Below, piece by piece: positions 1-5,342 of a stretch of DNA of 6,965 nt (positions are counted from its first letter, which is position 1; each line of letters begins with the position of its first letter). The stretch is from Alphaproteobacteria bacterium (GTDB taxonomy: Bacteria; Pseudomonadota; Alphaproteobacteria; Rhizobiales; Xanthobacteraceae): positions 1 to 6,965 of the forward strand of contig VAZS01000116.1 in assembly GCA_005884855.1 (NCBI GenBank), read 5' to 3'. The position numbers and the translations under genes were made by a program. A model generated the notes under the pieces. The model had not been told where the DNA came from, did no database searches, and worked only from the letters and a program-made list of their open reading frames with translations.

Positions 1-93
1 GCTGGCGTTTCCGATACGCTCTGGAACATGGAACAGATCGTCGGCCTAATCGACGCTCGGGACGCCCGCGCGAAACTAAAGCCCGTTAACTAA
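1..93 (+). CDS. C-terminal tail of a probable IS transposase (partial)
   Basis: An open frame enters from the left edge and stops at TAA 91-93, giving 30 residues that begin AGVSDTLWNMEQIVGLIDA and end KLKPVN. From memory, transposase-type proteins common in Bradyrhizobium and relatives (often annotated as IS1-family or DDE proteins) end in a 'TPAMAAGV-D-LW-(hydrophobic)' pattern followed by a short basic tail, and this fragment fits that pattern. No catalytic residues are in the window, so the family call rests on the tail alone. Just after the stop are a perfect TCAGTTT-GGG-AAACTGA hairpin (99-115) and two CACTACC copies, which look like non-coding element-end sequence. It could instead be the end of an unrelated host protein. 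An IS here would mean a mobile element sits immediately upstream of the SOS unit and dnaE. Confidence 0.5.
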   Translation, partial: AGVSDTLWNMEQIVGLIDARDARAKLKPVN

Positions 94-98
94 AAAGT

Positions 99-115
99 TC
101 AGTTTGGGAAACTGA
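99..115. repeat. Short perfect inverted repeat after the transposase-like tail
   Basis: TCAGTTT, a GGG loop and AAACTGA form a perfect 7-bp stem six bases after the stop codon at 91-93. Two copies of CACTACC follow at 118-124 and 128-134. There is no T-run, so it is not a classic intrinsic terminator. It may lie within or near the end of an insertion element; the element boundary cannot be fixed from one side. Confidence 0.4.
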
Positions 116-139
116 GACACTACCACCCACTACCGCCCC

Positions 140-167
140 TTGACTCCTAGAACAAAAAAGGAACAAT
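140..167 (+). promoter_or_regulatory. Sigma70-like promoter overlapped by LexA boxes
   Basis: TTGACT at 140-145 is a good -35 element. AACAAT at 162-167 is a fair -10 (4 of 6 to TATAAT) with 16-bp spacing, which puts the start of transcription near 174. The first LexA box fills the spacer and touches the -10, and the second covers the expected start point, so repressor binding would block polymerase. The -10 is the weak part of the call. The only gene directly served is the 32-codon frame at 201, though read-through toward dnaE is possible. Confidence 0.55.
150..164 (-). promoter_or_regulatory. LexA (SOS) box 1, GTTC-N7-GTTC on the minus strand
   Basis: On the + strand this reads GAAC, seven bases (AAAAAAG), GAAC, exactly the direct-repeat operator known for LexA in alphaproteobacteria (GAAC-N7-GAAC, equivalently GTTC-N7-GTTC). 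It lies between the -35 and -10 of the putative promoter. All eight specified bases match, and a second perfect box sits three bases away, which makes chance unlikely. Confidence 0.8.
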
Positions 168-182
168 GTTCACTCTATGTTC
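168..182 (+). promoter_or_regulatory. LexA (SOS) box 2, GTTC-N7-GTTC on the plus strand
   Basis: GTTC, ACTCTAT, GTTC is a perfect alphaproteobacterial LexA operator. It ends six bases before the Shine-Dalgarno sequence of the small gene at 201. With box 1 it makes a head-to-head pair separated only by AAT, so the whole 33-bp site is roughly symmetric. Two LexA dimers could bind side by side and give tight repression, released on DNA damage. Confidence 0.85.
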
Positions 183-200
183 CCCAGTAAGGAGGCAGGC

Positions 201-299
201 ATGTTGAAGGTTTTTGTCGAAGAAGCTGCAGCGTTGGCGTCGATCACGCTGTTCGTCGGGATGATCGCAGTGTGGGCGCAGCTCATCCCGCAGCTCTGA
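201..299 (+). CDS. LexA-controlled 32-residue single-span membrane protein
   Basis: ATG at 201 is preceded by AAGGAGG (189-195) with a five-base gap, close to an ideal ribosome binding site, and the frame stops at TGA 297-299. The product starts MLKVFVEEAAALAS and continues with a hydrophobic stretch (about residues 9-29, including ITLFVGMIAVW) ending in AQLIPQL. There is one lysine near the N-terminus and two glutamates before the hydrophobic stretch; one transmembrane helix is expected. I do not recognise a named family. Size, single span and SOS control parallel SidA of Caulobacter, a 29-residue inner-membrane division inhibitor induced by DNA damage, but I see no sequence similarity that I can vouch for. 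The SidA-like role is an inference from context, while the existence of the gene is well supported by the RBS and operators. Confidence 0.75.
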   Translation: MLKVFVEEAAALASITLFVGMIAVWAQLIPQL

Positions 300-468
300 T
301 TAGGACGCCCAAAAGCACGGCCGGACCTTGGACCTGGGGAAAAGCGGGAGGGCACGCTCAAGTAATGCGTTGCACGTGGACTTCCCGCGCCCCAGGCCTC
401 ACGATTAAGGGGCGAGTCGGCCTTTCCAGCGGTTTCGCTTCTCAGGCCTGACAAATTGACCCCACTCC
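300..468 (+). other. Gene-free structured leader upstream of dnaE
   Basis: No frame here has a credible start and ribosome binding site. The main feature is a long imperfect stem: 333-339 (CCTGGGG) pairs with 390-396 (CCCCAGG), and 344-349 (GCGGGA) pairs with 383-388 (TCCCGC), leaving a loop of about 33 bases. A competing short hairpin pairs CGCCCC (388-393) with GGGGCG (409-414); the two cannot form together. There is no U-tract, so neither is a plain terminator. AGGCCT occurs twice (394-399 and 444-449). I see no convincing separate dnaE promoter, so dnaE may depend partly on transcription from the SOS promoter or on a promoter I cannot recognise. Confidence 0.4.
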
Positions 469-1071
469 ATGAGCAAGAGGCCGTCGGCAGCCATGTCCAA
501 TGCCGGATTTGTCCATCTCCACGTGCATTCGGCCTATTCGCTGCTGAAGGGCTCTATCAAAATCCAGAAGCTCGGCGAGCTCGCCAAGGCCGACCGGCAG
601 CCGGCGCTGGCGCTGACCGATACCGACAACATGTTCGGGGCGCTGGAATTCTCGGACAAGATGGCCGGATACGGCGTCCAGCCGATTATAGGCTGCGAGC
701 TTGCGGTCGATTTCGGCGATCAGGACCCCAACGCGCGAAATGGGGTCGGAGCGGCGCCATCGCGGATTGTGCTTTTAGCGGCGCGCGAGCGCGGCTATCG
801 CAGCCTCATGCGGCTGAACTCGCGGGCCTTCCTGGAGACCCCCGTCCACCAAGCCCCTCATATCAATTTCGAATGGCTGCAGGGCGAGGCCGAGGATTTG
901 ATCGCGCTGACCGGCGGCCCCGACGGGCCGATCTCGCTTGCGCTCAGTGCCGATCAGGCCGCCCTTGCGGCTTCGCGGTGCGATCGGTTGACGAGCCTGT
1001 TTGGCGATCGGCTCTATATCGAATTACAGCGCCACGGCATGCGCTGTTATGTATCGCCGGGGGACGTGTGA
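469..1071 (+). CDS. dnaE: DnaE N-terminal fragment (partial PHP domain)
   Basis: This is the part of dnaE that would actually be translated from the normal start. It carries the PHP-domain opening HLHVHS (residues 8-13 from ATG 493), ALTDTDNMFG and IGCELAVDF, all typical of replicative DnaE. True homology ends near LYIELQRHG at about position 1037. The next few residues (RCYVSPGDV) are out-of-frame read-through to TGA 1069-1071. The PHP fold needs its missing C-terminal half, so a stable product is doubtful. An alternative long frame opened by TTG 456 covers the same stretch in frame 3, but its first 190 or so codons show no DnaE similarity and are a by-product of G+C-rich codon use. Confidence 0.6.
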   Translation: MSKRPSAAMSNAGFVHLHVHSAYSLLKGSIKIQKLGELAKADRQPALALTDTDNMFGALEFSDKMAGYGVQPIIGCELAVDFGDQDPNARNGVGAAPSRIVLLAARERGYRSLMRLNSRAFLETPVHQAPHINFEWLQGEAEDLIALTGGPDGPISLALSADQAALAASRCDRLTSLFGDRLYIELQRHGMRCYVSPGDV

Positions 1072-3734
1072 TCGCCGAGACCGAGCGCGATCAACTCACG
1101 CCGGATCATCGTTTCAAGACGCGCGCTGAAATGGCCGTGCTGTTCGCCGATGTGCCGGAGGCGCTGGCCTCCACCGTCGAGATCGCCGAGCGCTGCGCGT
1201 TCCGTCCCGTCACGCGCAAGCCGATCCTGCCGCGGTTCACGGTTGGGGCGGGCAGCAATGCGGCGGACGCGGAAAGCGATGAGGGCGCGGAATTGCGCCG
1301 TCAGGCGGAGGAGGGCTTGAGCAACCGGCTGAGCATTCATGGGCTTTCGCAAGGCGCCTCTGACGAAGACTATCGCGCCCGGCTCGCGTTCGAACTCGAT
1401 GTCATCACCGGCATGAACTATGCCGGCTACTTCCTGATCGTCGCCGACTTCATCAAATGGGCGAAGGCTAAAGGCATTCCGGTCGGGCCGGGCCGCGGCT
1501 CCGGCGCGGGCTCACTGGTCGCCTACGCACTCACCATCACCGATCTCGATCCAATTCGGTTCGGCCTGCTGTTCGAGCGCTTTCTCAACCCGGAACGCGT
1601 GTCGATGCCGGAGCAGATGCCCTACGGGCAGGTCGACAAGCTGAGCAAATTGGTGCCGCAAAACCCCGCAGCGCCCGTGACGCTGGCGGCGGCCATCGCG
1701 AGCGAGCCGAAACTGCAGGCCTATCGTGACGAGGATCCGGTGGTGGCGCGCGCTTTCGATATCGCGCAAAAGCTTGAAGGGCTGACCCGTCACGCTTCGA
1801 CCCACGCCGCGGGCATTGTCATCGCCGATCGCCCCCTCAGCGAGCTCGTGCCGCTCTATCGCGATCCGAAATCGGACATGCCGGTGACCCAGTTCAATAT
1901 GAAATGGGTCGAACCAGCGGGTCTCGTCAAATTCGACTTTCTTGGCTTAAAAACGCTCACGGTGCTTGACGTCGCGGAAAAGCTGCTGAGGCAGCGAGGC
2001 GTGGTAGTCGATCTGGCGACCTTGCCGCTGGATGATGCCGCAAGCTACGAAATGCTCGGGCGTGGCGATGTGGTCGGCGTATTCCAGGTGGAAAGCCAGG
2101 GCATGAGGCGCGCGCTGGTCGACATGAGGCCGGATCGCTTCGAAGACATTATCGCCTTGGTGGCGTTGTATCGGCCAGGCCCGATGGCGAACATTCCGAC
2201 TTATTGCGCCCGCAAGCATGGTGACGAGCAGCCGGAATATCTCCATCCGATGCTCGAGCCGATCCTAAAGGAGACTTTCGGCGTCATCATCTATCAGGAA
2301 CAGGTGATGCAGATCGCACAGGTAATGGCCGGCTATTCTCTCGGCGAAGCTGATCTTTTGCGCCGGGCGATGGGCAAGAAAATCCGCTCCGAGATGGAGA
2401 AGCAACGTGCCGGATTCGTCGCGGGGTCGGTCAAGAATGGGGTGCCCAAAGGGCAGGCGGAAACCATCTTTGAATTGCTCGCAAAGTTCGCCGACTACGG
2501 CTTCAACAAGAGTCACGCCGCCGCTTACGCGTTGGTGTCGTACCAAACGGCGTACATGAAGGCGCATCATCCGGTCGAATTTTTGGCGGCGTCGATGACG
2601 CTCGACCTGAACAATACCGACAAACTCTCGGAATTCCGGGCCGAAGCGCAAAGGCTTGGTATCAAGGTCGAGGCGCCCTCGATCAATCGTTCCGCAGCAA
2701 CCTTCGAAGTCAATGGGGGTACGATCTATTATGCGCTGGCCGCGCTGAAGGGCGTGGGTCTCCAGGCGGTCGAACTGATCGTCGAAGCGCGCAAGAACGG
2801 CGCGTTCACGTCACTGGCCGATTTCGCAGCACGCGTTAATCCGCGCGCGATCAACAAGCGGGTCATCGAGAGCCTTGCGGCCGCCGGCGCGTTCGACGCG
2901 CTGGATTCCAACCGCGCCCGCGTATTCGCGGGCGCCGAGGCGATCCTGGCGGCGTGTCAACGCAGCCACGAGGCTGCAACCATTGGGCAGAACGATATGT
3001 TCGGCGGCGCGGCCGATGCGCCGACCATCATGCTGCCGCAGGTTGAGTCCTGGTTGCCGGCCGAGCGGCTTCGACGCGAGTACGACGCGATCGGATTCTT
3101 CCTGTCTGGTCATCCGCTTGACGATTACGCCACCGTGTTGAAGCGACTGCGCGTGCAGTCCTGGGCTGAGTTTTCGCGCGCCGTCAAAACCGGCGCCACG
3201 GCCGGCAAGGTTGCCGCCACGGTGGTCTCGCGTATGGAACGGCGGACCAAGACGGGCAACAAGATGGGCATTATCGGGCTTTCCGATCCGACCGGCCATT
3301 TCGAAGCCGTGCTGTTCTCGGAAGGGCTGGCGCAATATCGCGACGTATTGGAGCCGGGGGCCGCCGTGCTGCTGCAACTCGGCGCCGAGCTGCAAGGTGA
3401 GGACGTCCGCGCGCGGGTGCTGCACGCCGAATTGCTGGACGACGCCGCGGCTAAAACCCAGAAGGGTCTGCGAATATTTGTGCGCGACACACGGCCGCTG
3501 GAATCGATCGCTAAACGGCTGCAAATGCCCGAGGTGGGGCAGGGTGCCGCACTGCGCGGCCAGCCGGAAAAAGGGCCCACGGCAGGTGGTGGCGATGGCG
3601 ATGTGTCATTGGTAATGATGCTGGACCTCCAAACCGAAGTCGAAATGAAGCTCCCGGGCCGATTCAGGGTGTCACCGCAGATTGCCGGCGCCATCAAGGC
3701 GGTCTCGGGCGTGGTGGACGTCCAGACGCTGTAA
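1068..3734 (+). CDS. dnaE: DnaE C-terminal fragment lacking PDFDIDF
   Basis: DnaE homology resumes at about position 1041 (ALLCIAGGRVIAETERDQL) in frame 3. GTG 1068 is the first usable start after the break and overlaps the stop of the upstream fragment as GTGA (1068-1071), with GGGGGA (1059-1064) three bases upstream; re-initiation there would give 888 residues. In order it carries the palm start (GPGRGSGAGS, about 1485-1514), the in-frame gap at 1608-1613, KFDFLGL (1929-1949), fingers motifs RPGPM (2172-2186) and YQEQVMQIAQ, a helix-hairpin-helix region, the internal clamp-binding motif QNDMF (2988-3002), the OB-fold (about 3200-3320) and the conserved C-terminal domain ending GVVDVQTL. Two of three metal-binding aspartates are absent, so at best it is a catalytically dead, clamp-binding protein. 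Confidence 0.6.
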   Translation: MIAETERDQLTPDHRFKTRAEMAVLFADVPEALASTVEIAERCAFRPVTRKPILPRFTVGAGSNAADAESDEGAELRRQAEEGLSNRLSIHGLSQGASDEDYRARLAFELDVITGMNYAGYFLIVADFIKWAKAKGIPVGPGRGSGAGSLVAYALTITDLDPIRFGLLFERFLNPERVSMPEQMPYGQVDKLSKLVPQNPAAPVTLAAAIASEPKLQAYRDEDPVVARAFDIAQKLEGLTRHASTHAAGIVIADRPLSELVPLYRDPKSDMPVTQFNMKWVEPAGLVKFDFLGLKTLTVLDVAEKLLRQRGVVVDLATLPLDDAASYEMLGRGDVVGVFQVESQGMRRALVDMRPDRFEDIIALVALYRPGPMANIPTYCARKHGDEQPEYLHPMLEPILKETFGVIIYQEQVMQIAQVMAGYSLGEADLLRRAMGKKIRSEMEKQRAGFVAGSVKNGVPKGQAETIFELLAKFADYGFNKSHAAAYALVSYQTAYMKAHHPVEFLAASMTLDLNNTDKLSEFRAEAQRLGIKVEAPSINRSAATFEVNGGTIYYALAALKGVGLQAVELIVEARKNGAFTSLADFAARVNPRAINKRVIESLAAAGAFDALDSNRARVFAGAEAILAACQRSHEAATIGQNDMFGGAADAPTIMLPQVESWLPAERLRREYDAIGFFLSGHPLDDYATVLKRLRVQSWAEFSRAVKTGATAGKVAATVVSRMERRTKTGNKMGIIGLSDPTGHFEAVLFSEGLAQYRDVLEPGAAVLLQLGAELQGEDVRARVLHAELLDDAAAKTQKGLRIFVRDTRPLESIAKRLQMPEVGQGAALRGQPEKGPTAGGGDGDVSLVMMLDLQTEVEMKLPGRFRVSPQIAGAIKAVSGVVDVQTL
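1602..1622 (+). other. dnaE: In-frame deletion scar at the dnaE active site
   Basis: The residues read V-S-M-P-E-Q-M-P-Y-G-Q. In DnaE proteins I recall from this group, SMP runs straight into DFDIDFCQDRRGEV, then a conserved stretch containing ITFGT and RDVGRVL, and only then MPYGQVDKL. About 48 residues (roughly 144 bases) are gone without loss of frame. In E. coli numbering the lost aspartates are D401 and D403. GATGCC occurs on both sides of the junction (1604-1609 and 1616-1621), but both copies remain, so simple slippage between them does not explain it. Confidence 0.8.
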
Positions 3735-3768
3735 AGACTCTTTCTCGGCCAATTGAGTGGAGGCTTAT

Positions 3769-4512
3769 GTGTGCGAAATGTGCCACCGGAATTCGCTTCA
3801 TCCACCCGCGCCATCACGGCGCGGCTTTATCCTCGGGGCCGCCGCTGCCGCGCTTTTGTCCGGAGAAGCTGTCGCGGCCAAAGAAGCCAACAAGCAAAAA
3901 AAACCGCCGCCGAAGCCGCAAAACGTGCTTTCGCCGGACGCGGCGCTGGAACGTTTGCGACAAGGAAATGCCCGCTATGTCGGGGGATTGTCGCAGCGCC
4001 ATGATTTCAAGCATGAGCGCGAGGCTTTAGCCAAGGGCCAGAACCCTTACGCCGCCATATTGAGCTGCGCGGATTCCCGTATCGCGCCCGAATATGCCTT
4101 CGATTCCGCCCGCGGCGACCTCTTCGTTTGTCGCGTAGCAGGAAACTTCGCAACTAACGAGACAATCGCCAGTCTCGAATATGCTGTCGCCGTATTAGGC
4201 GCGCCTCTGATCCTGGTGCTTGGTCACGATAGCTGCGGCGCCGTCGAGGCAGTCATCGAATCGCTGAAGGACGGCACGACGCTGCCGGGTCAGATGCCTT
4301 CGTTCGTCACCGGCATTGCGCCAGCGGTAAAGGCGGTACAACAACAGGGAGGGGATACGCTCGGCAAAGCTATCCGACAGAATGTGATCGACAACGTCGC
4401 AAAGCTGAGCTCCGCAAATCCAATCCTGAGCGCGGCCCTTGACGACAAAAAGCTAAGAGTGATCGGTGGTGTCTACCGGCTCGGCGATGGCAGGATCGAT
4501 CTGATCGCCTGA
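3769..4512 (+). CDS. Periplasmic beta-class carbonic anhydrase with Tat signal
   Basis: The enzyme interconverts CO2 and bicarbonate. GTG 3769 is chosen as start because GGAGG (3759-3763) lies five bases upstream and the resulting MCEMCHRNSLHP matches the N-termini I recall for relatives; GTG 3757 and ATG 3778 are alternatives. The 247-residue product has a twin-arginine signal (SRRGFILGAAAAALL, residues 16-30) with a likely cleavage site near AVAA (34-37), so it is probably exported folded with its zinc. A Lys/Pro-rich linker (41-50) follows. Beta-class zinc and catalytic motifs are intact: SCADSR (Cys100, the Asp102/Arg104 pair) and GHDSCGA (His153, Cys156). It begins only 34 bases after dnaE with no terminator between them, so co-transcription is possible. 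Its role is likely bicarbonate or pH balance in the periplasm; the physiological substrate flow is unknown. Confidence 0.9.
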   Translation: MCEMCHRNSLHPPAPSRRGFILGAAAAALLSGEAVAAKEANKQKKPPPKPQNVLSPDAALERLRQGNARYVGGLSQRHDFKHEREALAKGQNPYAAILSCADSRIAPEYAFDSARGDLFVCRVAGNFATNETIASLEYAVAVLGAPLILVLGHDSCGAVEAVIESLKDGTTLPGQMPSFVTGIAPAVKAVQQQGGDTLGKAIRQNVIDNVAKLSSANPILSAALDDKKLRVIGGVYRLGDGRIDLIA

Positions 4513-4513
4513 G

Positions 4514-4545
4514 CCTCTTGCGCGGTCGCGTCCCTCGCAAGGAGG
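4514..4545 (+). terminator. Weak hairpin after the carbonic anhydrase gene
   Basis: CCTC-TTGCG (4514-4522) pairs with CGCAA-G-GAGG (4536-4545) with one bulged base and a 13-base loop, starting two bases after the stop codon. No T-run follows, so as an intrinsic terminator it is weak; it may be a transcript-end stabiliser or a Rho-assisted stop. Confidence 0.35.
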
Positions 4546-4579
4546 AGGTATCCAACCGTCCTTGCCGTTGGCCCACCTA

Positions 4580-4609
4580 TTGCAACCACACATTGTGTTC
4601 GGTTATAGC
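4580..4609 (+). promoter_or_regulatory. Candidate promoter with a palindrome in its spacer (lipoprotein gene)
   Basis: TTGCAA (4580-4585) and TATAGC (4604-4609) are 18 bp apart, each matching four of six consensus bases. Between and across them lies an interrupted inverted repeat: AACC-ACACA (4584-4592), a central T, then TGTGT (4594-4598), TC, GGTT (4601-4604). Its position inside the spacer is where a repressor or activator operator would sit. No known regulator is assigned. The start of transcription would be about 20 bases before the lipoprotein ATG at 4636. Confidence 0.45.
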
Positions 4610-4635
4610 CACCTCAGGCGCATGCAGGGGGCGTT

Positions 4636-5160
4636 ATGATTTGGCGTGGAGTGGCTTTGTTGGCCATCGCAGCTCTATTGACGAGCTGCGTGACTGAAAG
4701 AACCGGCGCTGACTATGCCCGGCTGATTCAAAAAGTCGGTCCACCGAGACCCGGACACTCGCGCATCGTTGTGCTTCGAGAAAAGGCCTATAGCGGCCTC
4801 GCTGATCCGGGTTGGGACGTCAAGCTCGACGGAGTGCCGATGAGCGATCTGAAGACGGGCACCTATGCGTATGCAGACCGACCAGCGGGCCAGCATCAGC
4901 TGTCGGCTACAGCCTCGCTGTTTCCAGGCGTAAGCCAGCGCGACATGTCCACGCAATCGGGCCGCACCTATTTCTTCCTGGCAAGAACCAGTGAAAGAGC
5001 GAGAGTCCTTGACGGGATGGCGGCTGCGGGAGGCCTAGGCGGTCTGCTCGTTGGGGTCGCCGTTACCTCCGGCAACAGTAATCCTGGGCCGCTCGATTTC
5101 TTTCCTTTGGAAGAATCGGCCGCCAGGACAACGATTGCGGACCTTCGCCTCGCACAATAG
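4636..5160 (+). CDS. Small lipoprotein, DUF2846-like
   Basis: ATG 4636 follows AGGGGG (4626-4631) with a four-base gap. The 174-residue product starts with a lipoprotein signal: WR, a hydrophobic stretch and the lipobox LLTSC with lipidated Cys18. Residue 19 is Val rather than Asp, so it is not marked for inner-membrane retention by the E. coli rule and may reach the outer membrane. The mature core (about 40-115: SRIVVLREK, VKLDGVPMSDLKTGTYAYADRPAG, SGRTYFFLA) follows the pattern I know from DUF2846 proteins, where a short beta-rich domain reads 'R-I-Y-V-Y-R ... D-G ... L-x-N-G-T-Y ... PPG ... GKTYY'. A Gly-rich hydrophobic segment (128-143) follows. The function of this family is unknown to me. 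It has its own candidate promoter and a 181-base gap to rpsB, so it is probably a single-gene unit. Confidence 0.8.
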   Translation: MIWRGVALLAIAALLTSCVTERTGADYARLIQKVGPPRPGHSRIVVLREKAYSGLADPGWDVKLDGVPMSDLKTGTYAYADRPAGQHQLSATASLFPGVSQRDMSTQSGRTYFFLARTSERARVLDGMAAAGGLGGLLVGVAVTSGNSNPGPLDFFPLEESAARTTIADLRLAQ

Positions 5161-5206
5161 CCTGAATCAAGTCCATGGGTGCCGCTCCCGCCGAGGCCAT
5201 ATTTCC

Positions 5207-5236
5207 TTGCTTCCGGCGAAAATACCGCTATATAGC
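5207..5236 (+). promoter_or_regulatory. Probable rpsB promoter
   Basis: CTTGCTT (TTGCTT at 5207-5212) and CTATAT (5228-5233; TATATA at 5229-5234) resemble the alphaproteobacterial housekeeping pattern CTTGAC-N17-CTATAT, with about 16 bp between the elements. The -10 lies within a small palindrome, GCTATATAGC (5227-5236). Transcription would start near 5241, leaving a leader of about 100 bases before the rpsB ATG. Confidence 0.6.
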
Positions 5237-5240
5237 GCCC

Positions 5241-5342
5241 ATCTCACACGGAAACATGGCTTAAAAGGCCGTCCGGTGGCAGCCGGGCCATAAGGCTCGT
5301 TTGCTCACACGTTTCCGGAGGAACCAACCGGAGAACCAGACT
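5241..5342 (+). other. rpsB 5' leader, possible S2 autoregulatory region
   Basis: The expected rpsB transcript leader contains a possible closing stem, ATGGC (5255-5259) with GCCAT (5287-5291), around two CCGG tetramers that can pair, then two ribosome-binding-like purine runs, GGAGG (5317-5321) and GGAG (5330-5333). S2 is known to repress its own operon in several bacteria by binding the leader. I cannot match this stretch to a named RNA motif, so the regulatory reading is an inference from position. Confidence 0.35.

Larger units (their letters stand above)
469..3734 (+). pseudogene. dnaE: DNA polymerase III alpha subunit, disrupted by two internal deletions
   Basis: This is the replicative polymerase gene, recognisable from end to end. 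Reading starts in frame 1 at ATG 469, or more likely at ATG 493, where the protein begins MSNAGFVHLHVHSAYSLLKG as in relatives; AAGAGG at 475-480 is the nearest ribosome binding site. After about position 1040 homology continues in frame 3 to TAA 3732-3734. About 40 residues of the PHP domain are missing at the frame change, and about 48 more are missing at 1608-1613, where SMP should be followed by the catalytic PDFDIDF motif. I estimate about 1,080 residues are left of roughly 1,170. The rest is well kept: GPGRGSGAGSL, KFDFLGL (third catalytic Asp, codon 1935), RPGPM, the FNKSHAAAYA region, the QNDMF clamp-binding motif and an OB-fold. Absence of any other stop or shift means the damage is recent or an assembly fault. 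An active polymerase cannot come from this sequence. Confidence 0.85.

Noticed and set aside
24..34. GAAC repeated at 24-27 and 31-34 as another LexA box
   Set aside because: The spacing is three bases, not seven, and it lies inside the upstream coding tail.
456..1040. Long frame-3 reading from TTG 456 as the true start of DnaE
   Set aside because: Its first 190 or so codons show no DnaE similarity, whereas frame 1 from 469/493 encodes the clear PHP domain; the open frame is a by-product of G+C-rich codon use and the downstream frame change.
2811..3524. Long minus-strand frames opposite dnaE and rpsB (e.g. 2811-3524, 5715-6257)
   Set aside because: They mirror the codon pattern of well-identified genes on the + strand and have no recognisable domains.
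3772..3786. CEMCH near the carbonic anhydrase N-terminus as a c-type haem site
   Set aside because: It precedes the twin-arginine signal and would be removed with it on export; relatives I recall keep the cysteines but not the histidine.
5301..5342. TTG 5301 as the rpsB start
   Set aside because: The extra 14 residues are translated from the ribosome binding region and are not part of S2; ATG 5343 has a proper Shine-Dalgarno sequence and the conserved MALPDF start.
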